5,038 bases of DNA from an uncultured Candidatus Saccharibacteria bacterium (GTDB lineage: Bacteria > Patescibacteriota > Saccharimonadia > Saccharimonadales > Saccharimonadaceae): assembly GCA_945916045.1 (NCBI GenBank), contig CAMEGH010000047.1, positions 1-5,038 of the forward strand. Direction: 5' to 3'. Shown here in pieces: positions 1-5,038 of the stretch. Both the position numbers and the translations under genes were made by a program. How positions within the stretch are numbered: the first letter of the stretch is position 1; every line of letters starts with the position of its first letter. The notes beneath the pieces were generated by a model that worked only from the letters and a program-made list of their open reading frames with translations, had not been told where the DNA came from and searched no databases.

Positions 1-189
1 CGCGCCGAGCGAATTGTCGCAAACGCGCACGACGACATTGCTCGTGAAGTTGCCAGCGCCAAGAAAACGCTTCATAACGAAGCGATTGAATTGGTCGCAC
101 TGGCAACCGAAAAAGTAACGTCGAAGGCAGTGTCGAAATCGGTTGACGAAAAGGCAATTTCAGCAGCAATTAAAGAATCGAGTAAGTAA
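1..189 (+). CDS. atpF: F0F1 ATP synthase subunit b, C-terminal fragment (5' end outside window)
   Basis: Reading frame 1 is open from the left edge to TAA at 187-189, giving the last 62 residues of a protein that begins upstream. The visible part is rich in Ala, Lys and Glu (starts RAERIVANAHDD, ends AAIKESSK) and has no hydrophobic segment. This is what the cytoplasmic, helical half of subunit b looks like; the N-terminal membrane anchor would be upstream. Subunit b forms the peripheral stalk that ties the membrane a subunit to delta and the alpha3beta3 head and stops the head from rotating. The assignment rests mostly on position, since b sequences diverge strongly: the frame lies directly before atpH, as b does in most bacterial atp operons. 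Its stop overlaps the atpH start by one base (TAATG). A b' paralogue cannot be excluded from the tail alone. Confidence 0.85.
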   Translation, partial: RAERIVANAHDDIAREVASAKKTLHNEAIELVALATEKVTSKAVSKSVDEKAISAAIKESSK

Positions 190-578
190 TGGCCGGGGCT
201 ATTTCGCGTCGAAAAGTTGCCGAATATACCGCTGAGCGATTACTAGCTGGCGATAAGGATATCCTCACGCAGCTGGCAGCGTATTTGGTGCAAACGCGCA
301 AAGTTCGTACGCTCGAACTGGTGGTGCGTGACATCGAAGCGGCGCTCGCAGAACGCGGCGTATTAGTGGCAGACGTGCGTAGTGCGCATGATTTGACCGC
401 TAGTATTAAGCGTGAACTGACTGCTTTTTTGGCGGATACAACTGGCGCAAAAACGGTGCAACTTCGCGAATCAATCGACCCCACCTTGATTGGTGGCGTG
501 CAGGTTGAAACGCCAAGCGCAACCCTCGATACAACCATTAAACATAAATTGCAGCAACTTAAAGCGGCAAAACAATAA
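189..578 (+). CDS. atpH: F0F1 ATP synthase subunit delta, short form (129 aa)
   Basis: Delta (OSCP family) sits on top of the F1 head, binding the alpha N-termini and the end of the b stalk. The C-terminal family signature is clear: SAHDLT at residues 65-70, then IDPTLIGGVQVE at 97-108 followed by a TLDTTIKHKLQQL ending, matching the usual D-x-x-L-I-G-G-v pattern and the final 'D-x-S-I-x-x-x-L-x-x-L' helix. The protein has 129 residues, whereas typical bacterial delta has about 175-180. The C-terminal part is of normal size, so the loss falls in the N-terminal helical domain, of which only about 60 residues remain (RKVAEYTAERLL, then TRKVRTLELVVRDIEAAL). No frameshift or stop explains this; the frame is clean from an ATG coupled to the atpF stop. 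The Shine-Dalgarno is weak, so translation probably relies on coupling to atpF. Function is inferred from homology and operon position. Confidence 0.93.
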   Translation: MAGAISRRKVAEYTAERLLAGDKDILTQLAAYLVQTRKVRTLELVVRDIEAALAERGVLVADVRSAHDLTASIKRELTAFLADTTGAKTVQLRESIDPTLIGGVQVETPSATLDTTIKHKLQQLKAAKQ

Positions 579-583
579 CGAAA

Positions 584-589
584 GAAAGG
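584..589 (+). promoter_or_regulatory. Ribosome binding site of atpA
   Basis: GAAAGG lies in the 15-base gap between atpH and atpA, four bases before the ATG at 594. It is a partial Shine-Dalgarno match with slightly short spacing, but it supports the chosen start, and the encoded N-terminus aligns with the expected alpha N-terminal helix. Confidence 0.6.
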
Positions 590-593
590 TACT

Positions 594-2123
594 ATGGCTG
601 AATTATCGGTGAATGAACTTTCTCAAGATTTGCGCAACGCAATTGCCAATCTTCAAGGCAAAGAAGGCTTGGAAGAGGCAGGTGTTGTGGTGCGCGTTGG
701 CGATGGCGTGGCGTGGGTTCACGGCCTCAAAAACGCTGGCTATAGCGAAGTGCTTGAGATTGAATCAGAAAAAGGCACCGTTGAAGCATTTGCACTTAAT
801 CTTATGGAAGATGAGATTGGTGCCGTGCTTCTTGGTGACGAAAACTTTGTAAAAGCAGGCGCAACGGTGCGCTTGAAGGGAGAGCTTCTCACTGTTCCTG
901 TGGGCGAAGAGCTCCTTGGACGTGTGGTTGACCCGCTTGGTCGCCCACTAGATGGCGGTCCAGCAATAAAAACCAAGCAACGCGGTTTGGTTGAGCGCGA
1001 AGCGATTGGTGTGATGGGCCGTAAATCGGTCCACGAGCCATTGATGACCGGTATTATGAGCATCGATGCGATGTTTCCAATTGGTCGCGGCCAGCGTGAG
1101 CTGATTATCGGCGACCGCCAAACTGGTAAAACTGCGATTGCGGTCGACACCATGATTAACCAAGCGCGTCAGAAATCTGGCGTGGTAAATGTGTATGTTG
1201 CGATTGGGCAAAAGCTTTCAAAGATTGCTCGTCTTGTTGAACGTCTTAAAGAAGAAGGAGTGATGGAGCAAACGATTATCGTGGCAACCAGCCCTTCAGA
1301 TGCAGCGTCGTTGCTCTACATTGCACCGTACGCGGGAACCGCTATGGGAGAATACTTCCGCGATAACAGCCAGCACGCGTTGATGGTGTATGACGACCTT
1401 ACCAAGCACGCCGTGGCCTACCGCCAAATGAGCTTGCTCCTTCGCCGTCCACCAGGGCGCGAGGCGTATCCAGGTGATGTGTTTTACTTGCACTCTCGCC
1501 TGCTCGAACGTTCTGCGAAGCTTTCTGATGAGCTTGGTGCTGGTTCGCTTACCGCACTACCGATCATCGAAACGCAAGCTGGTGACATTTCGGCTTACAT
1601 TCCAACCAACGTGATTTCGATCACCGACGGGCAGATCTTTATGGAAACCGATTTGTTCTACCAAGGTATTCGCCCAGCGATTTCGGCCGGACTTTCAGTC
1701 AGCCGTGTGGGTGGTGCTGCGCAAACTAAGGCCGTTAAGGGCGTATCGGGCAACCTCAAGCTTGGCTTGAGCCAGTTCCGCGAGCTTGCCAGCTTTGCGC
1801 AATTTGGTAGCGATCTTGATGCAGAAACCAAGTCACAAATTGACCGCGGTCAACGCCTGACAGAACTTTTGAAGCAACCGCAATACCAGCCAATGGGCAT
1901 TTGGGAACAAGTTGCGAGCATCGTGGCGGTATCATCTGGTGCGTTCGACGAGGTGCAGCCAGAAAAAATCACCGAAGCAAAACAAGCTTTGCTTGCCAAA
2001 CTTTGGAAAGAAGCTAAAAAAGATATGCAAACACTCAACAAGGGTGGTAAGCCAACCGACGAGCTGATGCAGCTACTTACTGACACCGCCAAGGCCGTTT
2101 CAAGGGCGTACGAGGGGGCGTAA
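594..2123 (+). CDS. atpA: F0F1 ATP synthase subunit alpha
   Basis: Alpha forms the catalytic alpha3beta3 ring with beta and carries the non-catalytic nucleotide sites. At 509 residues it has the usual family length (about 500-515). Visible in order: an N-terminal helix (about 1-25) that should dock onto delta; a beta-barrel domain to about residue 95; the P-loop GDRQTGKT at 173-180 with Lys179; the Walker B region VYDDLTKHAVAYRQ with Asp267 and Asp268; RRPPGREAYPGDVFYLHSRLLERS; and SVSRVGGAAQTK, where Arg371 corresponds to the arginine finger (E. coli Arg376) that reaches into the beta catalytic site. The helical C-terminal domain includes ELASFAQFGSDLD and LLKQPQYQPM. All expected nucleotide-site residues look intact. 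It follows atpH by 15 bases and ends one base before the atpG start. Confidence 0.99.
   Translation: MAELSVNELSQDLRNAIANLQGKEGLEEAGVVVRVGDGVAWVHGLKNAGYSEVLEIESEKGTVEAFALNLMEDEIGAVLLGDENFVKAGATVRLKGELLTVPVGEELLGRVVDPLGRPLDGGPAIKTKQRGLVEREAIGVMGRKSVHEPLMTGIMSIDAMFPIGRGQRELIIGDRQTGKTAIAVDTMINQARQKSGVVNVYVAIGQKLSKIARLVERLKEEGVMEQTIIVATSPSDAASLLYIAPYAGTAMGEYFRDNSQHALMVYDDLTKHAVAYRQMSLLLRRPPGREAYPGDVFYLHSRLLERSAKLSDELGAGSLTALPIIETQAGDISAYIPTNVISITDGQIFMETDLFYQGIRPAISAGLSVSRVGGAAQTKAVKGVSGNLKLGLSQFRELASFAQFGSDLDAETKSQIDRGQRLTELLKQPQYQPMGIWEQVASIVAVSSGAFDEVQPEKITEAKQALLAKLWKEAKKDMQTLNKGGKPTDELMQLLTDTAKAVSRAYEGA
2112..2118 (+). promoter_or_regulatory. Ribosome binding site of atpG, inside the atpA 3' end
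   Basis: GAGGGGG lies within the last codons of atpA, six bases before the atpG ATG at 2125. It is purine-rich with a GAGG core and good spacing. Because the atpA stop (2121-2123) lies between this site and the ATG, ribosomes ending alpha are well placed to restart on gamma. Confidence 0.65.
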
Positions 2124-2124
2124 G

Positions 2125-2994
2125 ATGGCATCCATACGGCAACTAAAATCGCGCATTCGCTCGGTAAAAAACACCAAGCAAATTACTCGTGCGATGGAAA
2201 TGGTCGCCGCCAGTAAAATGCGACGTGCGCAGGATTCGACCAAAGCGTCGGCTCCGTATGCGCGCCTTGCAAACGAACTGCTCACCTATCTTGGCGGGCA
2301 GAACGTGACCGATACTCACCCGTACTTTGAAAAGCGTACAGTTAAGAAGCGTTTGCTGATTGTGATTGCCAGCGACAAGGGCTTGGCTGGTGCATATAAC
2401 ACGAACGTGTTGCGCAAATACACTCAGCAGCTAAAAGAAGACGATGCAATGGGTATCGGCAATGCGAGCCTAACGATTGGCCGCCGTGCGACACGTTTTG
2501 CGGTGCGCTTGAAAGATACCGAGCTAATCGGTGCATACGACGACATGGCCGACAAGCCGCGTGGGCATGAACTGCGCACGATTGTCGATACGGCAATTGA
2601 AGCATTTACCTCTGGTGAAGTAGACGCTGTCGACATTGTCTACACCGAGTTTTTCAACGCGGTAAAACAAGAAGTCACCATGCAGCGTATCTTGCCAGCT
2701 GGCTACACCTATGTTGAAGCAAGCGAAAACGTACAAGATGCAACGTTCGAGCCAAGCCCTGAAAAGGTGCTTGATACGGTGGCGTATCGATTGGTAGAAG
2801 CGCAGGTATTTCAGGCGCTGCTTGATGCAAAAGCATCAGAACACAGTATGCGCATGGTTGCCATGAAAAACGCAACCGACAACGCAAGTGATTTGGCGGA
2901 TGATTTAACACTCGAAATGAATAAAGCTCGCCAAGGGGCAATTACCCAAGAGTTGGCAGAAATTTCTGGTGGCGTGGAAGCGATGAAGGAATAA
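2125..2994 (+). CDS. atpG: F0F1 ATP synthase subunit gamma
   Basis: Gamma is the central rotating shaft: its two long terminal helices form a coiled coil inside the alpha3beta3 ring, and its globular part meets epsilon and the c-ring. At 289 residues it has normal length (E. coli 287). The N-terminal signature is textbook: MASIRQLKSRIRSVKNTKQI followed by TRAMEMVAASKMRRAQ (residues 21-36), including the Met of AMEMV that equals E. coli gamma Met23. The central domain has LLIVIASDKGLAGAYNTNVLR (77-97), in the GLAGAYN form rather than the E. coli GLCGGLN form. The C-terminal signature MKNATDNASDLADDL then NKARQGAITQELAEISGG (about 247-283) is fully conserved. The ATG comes one base after the atpA stop. 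No Cys-containing chloroplast-type regulatory insert is present. Confidence 0.99.
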   Translation: MASIRQLKSRIRSVKNTKQITRAMEMVAASKMRRAQDSTKASAPYARLANELLTYLGGQNVTDTHPYFEKRTVKKRLLIVIASDKGLAGAYNTNVLRKYTQQLKEDDAMGIGNASLTIGRRATRFAVRLKDTELIGAYDDMADKPRGHELRTIVDTAIEAFTSGEVDAVDIVYTEFFNAVKQEVTMQRILPAGYTYVEASENVQDATFEPSPEKVLDTVAYRLVEAQVFQALLDAKASEHSMRMVAMKNATDNASDLADDLTLEMNKARQGAITQELAEISGGVEAMKE

Positions 2995-2998
2995 GGAG
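2993..2998 (+). promoter_or_regulatory. Ribosome binding site of atpD
   Basis: A perfect AAGGAG overlaps the atpG stop codon (2992-2994) and sits five bases before the atpD ATG at 3004. Together with the one before atpC it is the best Shine-Dalgarno in the window, which fits the need for three beta copies per enzyme. Confidence 0.8.
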
Positions 2999-3003
2999 AA
3001 ACT

Positions 3004-4395
3004 ATGACGAAGAAAGAACAATCTGGGAAGATTATCCAAGTCGTCGGCGTGGTTGTGGATGTTGAATTTGCGGGTGATCATTTGCCAGCAATTTACGATG
3101 CACTGCACACGAAAGACGGCAAAAAAGTCGTAACCCTTGAGGTTGCGCAACACCTCGACGAACACACGGTGCGTGCTATTGCACTTTCAAGCACTGATGG
3201 GTTGCGTCGTGGTGGCGAAGTAACGGCAACGGGCGCGCCAATTAGCGTTCCGGTTGGCGAAGGTACATTGGGCCGTATGTTTAACGTAACCGGCGATCCA
3301 ATCGACGATAAGCCAGCGCCAAAGGGCGACACTGCGCCAATTCACCGTGCAGCTCCCCCACTTTCAGAACAGTCAAACAAGGCTGAAATTTTGGAAACGG
3401 GTATTAAGGTGGTTGACCTTATCGCGCCGCTTGCCAAAGGTGGTAAAGCTGGGCTATTTGCCGGTGCTGGTGTGGGTAAAACCGTGCTGATTACCGAGCT
3501 AATCAACAACATCGCCAAGTTCCACAGCGGAAACTCTGTGTTTGCCGGTGTTGGTGAGCGTACGCGTGAAGGTAACGACCTTTACTACGAAATGGAAGAA
3601 GCCAACGTGCTTGATAAAACTGCCCTTGTATTTGGCCAGATGAACGAACCGCCAGGGGCTCGTCTTCGCGTGGCTCTTTCTGGTCTTGCAATGGCTGAAA
3701 CATTCCGTGATGAAGGCAAAGATGTATTGTTGTTTATCGACAATATTTACCGCTACACACAGGCGGGTGCGGAAGTGTCTGCCTTGCTTGGCCGCTTGCC
3801 TTCTGCGGTTGGTTACCAGCCAAACTTGCAGCAAGAAATGGGTGCGTTGCAGGAGCGAATTACTTCAACAAAGAAGGGTTCGATTACTTCTGTGCAGGCC
3901 GTCTACGTTCCAGCGGACGACTTGACCGACCCAGCACCTGCGACAACCTTCGCGCACCTTGACGCAACGATTGTGATGAACCGTGCTTTGACCGAAATTG
4001 GTATTTATCCAGCGGTCGACGTGCTCGACAGCACCAGTTCAAGCCTCGACCCAGAAGTGGTTGGCGAAGAGCACTACCAAATCGCTCGTGAAGTGCAACG
4101 TATTTTGCAGCAATACAAAGACTTGCAAGATATCATCGCGATCCTTGGTATGGAAGAATTGTCTGACGAACAAAAGCAAATCGTTAACCGCGCTCGCCGC
4201 ATCCAACGATTCTTTGCGCAGCCATTCCACGTGGCCGAAAAGTTCACCGGCAACCCAGGTGTTTACATCAAGCTTGAAGATACGATTCAAGATACGAAAG
4301 ATATCTTGGCTGGTAAGTACGACGACAAGCCAGAAAGCTGGTTCTACATGGTAAACGGCAGCCTGAGCGAAAAAGCAGCCAACGAAAAGGAGTAA
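3004..4395 (+). CDS. atpD: F0F1 ATP synthase subunit beta (catalytic)
   Basis: Beta carries the three catalytic sites that make or hydrolyse ATP as gamma turns. Its 463 residues match the family (E. coli 460), and numbering runs about four ahead of E. coli. Visible: an N-terminal barrel (about 8-80); P-loop AGAGVGKT at 153-160 with Lys159 and Thr160; VFAGVGERTREGND with catalytic Glu185 and Arg186; Walker B LLFIDN with Asp246; PADDLTDPAPATTFAHLDAT (303-322); the adenine-pocket Tyr335 in GIYPAVD; the altered DELSEED loop EELSDEQ at 384-390; and FFAQPFHVAEKFTG. All main catalytic residues are kept. Departures from the near-universal sequence are Ala153 for the first P-loop Gly, IYRYTQ for IFRFTQ (249 and 251), Val340 for Pro in AVDPLDS, and Ser346 for Arg in STSR. 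These do not suggest inactivation. Preceded by a perfect Shine-Dalgarno; followed by atpC after four bases. Confidence 0.99.
   Translation: MTKKEQSGKIIQVVGVVVDVEFAGDHLPAIYDALHTKDGKKVVTLEVAQHLDEHTVRAIALSSTDGLRRGGEVTATGAPISVPVGEGTLGRMFNVTGDPIDDKPAPKGDTAPIHRAAPPLSEQSNKAEILETGIKVVDLIAPLAKGGKAGLFAGAGVGKTVLITELINNIAKFHSGNSVFAGVGERTREGNDLYYEMEEANVLDKTALVFGQMNEPPGARLRVALSGLAMAETFRDEGKDVLLFIDNIYRYTQAGAEVSALLGRLPSAVGYQPNLQQEMGALQERITSTKKGSITSVQAVYVPADDLTDPAPATTFAHLDATIVMNRALTEIGIYPAVDVLDSTSSSLDPEVVGEEHYQIAREVQRILQQYKDLQDIIAILGMEELSDEQKQIVNRARRIQRFFAQPFHVAEKFTGNPGVYIKLEDTIQDTKDILAGKYDDKPESWFYMVNGSLSEKAANEKE
4387..4392 (+). promoter_or_regulatory. Ribosome binding site of atpC
   Basis: AAGGAG lies in the last codons of atpD, seven bases before the ATG at 4400. 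A second in-frame ATG follows at once (4403), with ten bases of spacing. The distance favours 4400 as the start, giving MMNF, but either is possible and they differ by a single Met. Confidence 0.75.
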
Positions 4396-4399
4396 TCGT

Positions 4400-4828
4400 A
4401 TGATGAATTTTCGTTTGGTGACGATGTACGGCGAAAAGGTCAACGAGGAGGTTTACTCGGTGACCTTGCCGACAGCCGAGGGCGAAATCTCTGTTTTTCC
4501 AAGCCACGAACCACTGGTTGCGGTGGCGCGCGACGGTGTTATTACCGTTCGTTACGAAAAAGACGACGATGATTCGAAGCTCGAATTCTTTGCGATTTCG
4601 GGCGGCGTGATTGAAATCAGCCAGAAAAGCGTTCGCGTGCTGGTGGATGAGGCCGATCATGGCGATGATATCGTTGAAGCGGAAAGCAAGGCTGCGCTTG
4701 AGCGCGCGCTGAAGATGCAAGAAGAAGCGACCGACCAAGTTGAGCTCGAGAAGGCTCACCAGTTGGTGGATCGCCATGCGGTGCGTCTGAAGGTGGCGGA
4801 CTTGCGACGTCGACGTCGAAACCGATAG
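4400..4828 (+). CDS. atpC: F0F1 ATP synthase subunit epsilon
   Basis: Epsilon binds gamma and the c-ring at the foot of the central stalk; its mobile C-terminal helices can inhibit ATP hydrolysis. The 142-residue protein has the usual length (E. coli 139). The N-terminal beta-sandwich is recognisable: VTLPTAEGEISVFPSHEPLVA (21-41, the usual 'GE-hG-hxxxHxPL' pattern), DGVITVRY (45-52), and FAISGGVIEISQKSVRVLVDEA (64-85). A helical, charged C-terminal region follows (about 89-142) with an EAESKAALERALK first helix. Two oddities: an acidic run EKDDDDSK (53-60) in a strand-connecting turn, and a strongly basic end, LRRRRRNR. It is the last gene of the operon and ends with TAG, about 20 bases before a terminator. 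Whether the C-terminal helices inhibit the enzyme here cannot be read from sequence. Confidence 0.97.
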   Translation: MMNFRLVTMYGEKVNEEVYSVTLPTAEGEISVFPSHEPLVAVARDGVITVRYEKDDDDSKLEFFAISGGVIEISQKSVRVLVDEADHGDDIVEAESKAALERALKMQEEATDQVELEKAHQLVDRHAVRLKVADLRRRRRNR

Positions 4829-4845
4829 GGTTTTTGCGAAATATG

Positions 4846-4878
4846 AAAAACGCCCTTTTGCGGGGCGTTTTTTTATTT
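4846..4878 (+). terminator. Rho-independent terminator of the atp operon
   Basis: A perfect 10-bp stem, AAAAACGCCC (4846-4855) with GGGCGTTTTT (4863-4872), encloses the 7-base loop TTTTGCG. A run of seven T (4868-4874) continues past the stem, followed by ATTT. It lies 17 bases after the atpC stop, as expected for an operon end. As the 5' arm begins with five A, the same hairpin could also act on minus-strand transcripts. Confidence 0.93.
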
Positions 4879-4933
4879 GGGAGTTTAGCGCGAAGTATTT
4901 AGGCGAATTATAAGAAAAATAGGCAAAAGAAAT

Positions 4934-4961
4934 ACCCCTAGGAGAAATGATTCCCAGGGGT
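4934..4961 (-). terminator. Probable intrinsic terminator of a convergent minus-strand gene
   Basis: Read on the minus strand, ACCCCTGGGA pairs with TCCTAGGGGT to form a continuous 10-bp stem with one G-U wobble and an 8-base loop, followed by ATTTCTTTTG. As plus-strand RNA the wobble would become an A-C mismatch, so the hairpin is better on the minus strand. It starts 22 bases beyond the TAA of the presumed minus-strand reading frame. The U tract is interrupted, so it may be a modest terminator. Confidence 0.6.
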
Positions 4962-4983
4962 TCTATCGAGCGTTAGCTCCTTT

Positions 4984-5038
4984 TTACGCTGCCGGGCAGG
5001 CCACGTTCGGGTTGAGGACGATCGCATCGGCGTCGATG
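4984..5038 (-). CDS. Possible C-terminal end of a convergent gene, function unknown
   Basis: On the minus strand a frame is open from the right edge to TAA (4986-4984), giving 17 residues that end IDADAIVLNPNVACPAA. It is too short to recognise a family. Support comes from context: a terminator-like hairpin optimised for this strand lies 22 bases beyond the stop, and the atp operon ends with its own terminator just before, an arrangement typical of two converging transcription units. The local base composition is also more GC-rich than the intergenic DNA between the two hairpins. The start and most of the gene would be outside the window. An open frame this short can occur by chance. Confidence 0.45.
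   Translation of the reverse strand, partial: IDADAIVLNPNVACPAA

Noticed and set aside
170..538. A 122-codon minus-strand open frame opposite atpH
   Set aside because: The translation is Ser/Arg/Thr-rich noise typical of an antisense reading, while the plus frame has a clear delta signature.
3499..3834. A 111-codon minus-strand open frame inside atpD
   Set aside because: It is antisense to the catalytic core of beta, with low-complexity reading and no ribosome site; a shadow of the real gene.
4268..4777. A 169-codon open frame on the minus strand across the atpD/atpC junction
   Set aside because: It lies wholly opposite two conserved genes, its product resembles no family, and its openness follows from codon use on the coding strand.
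1..4828. Possible alternative genetic code (TGA read as Gly or Trp), as in some CPR lineages
   Set aside because: All frames are intact under the standard code, Trp is TGG, and no in-frame TGA interrupts a conserved gene.
4909..4914. TATAAG, a possible -10 box between the two hairpins
   Set aside because: No convincing -35 element lies at the right distance and no plus-strand gene follows inside the window; the area is simply AT-rich.
4968..4985. Small GAGC/GCTC hairpin followed by CTTTTT, like a second plus-strand terminator
   Set aside because: The stem has only four pairs, and the main terminator already lies 100 bases earlier; likely chance.
1..5038. CRISPR arrays, insertion sequences, tRNA genes or a hidden novel system
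   Set aside because: No spaced direct repeats, transposase-like frames, terminal inverted repeats or cloverleaf sequence could be seen; almost all bases belong to the atp operon.

Overview
The window holds the 3' part of an F-type ATP synthase (atp) operon, all on the + strand, in the classical bacterial order b-delta-alpha-gamma-beta-epsilon: the tail of atpF (cut by the left edge), then complete atpH, atpA, atpG, atpD and atpC. Every subunit of the F1 head, including the delta connector, is present and intact. The membrane a and c subunits and most of b lie upstream, outside the window.

The genes are packed very tightly. The atpF stop overlaps the atpH start by one base, and the other gaps are 15, 1, 9 and 4 bases, so there is no room for an internal promoter except inside coding sequence. 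Good Shine-Dalgarno sequences sit before atpA, atpG, atpD and atpC. Transcription appears to end at a strong intrinsic terminator about 20 bases after atpC (4846-4874). The last ~155 bases before the right edge are mostly non-coding. They contain a second hairpin that pairs fully only as minus-strand RNA, and probably the last 17 codons of a convergent minus-strand gene, whose function cannot be told.

The organism is a bacterium using the standard code (TAA and TAG stops, TGG for Trp). Moderate GC content, a strongly shortened delta subunit, and beta-subunit wording such as IYRYTQAGAEVSALLGRLPS suggest a member of the Candidate Phyla Radiation, most likely Candidatus Saccharibacteria (TM7). 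This is recognition from memory, not a search result. In such reduced, host-dependent cells the enzyme may work as an ATP-driven proton pump as well as, or instead of, a synthase (inference).

No new biological system was found. The points worth a second look are small departures from consensus inside a conserved machine: a 129-residue delta, an Ala for the first Gly of the beta P-loop, several beta substitutions near the catalytic site, an altered DELSEED loop, and an epsilon ending in an arginine run.
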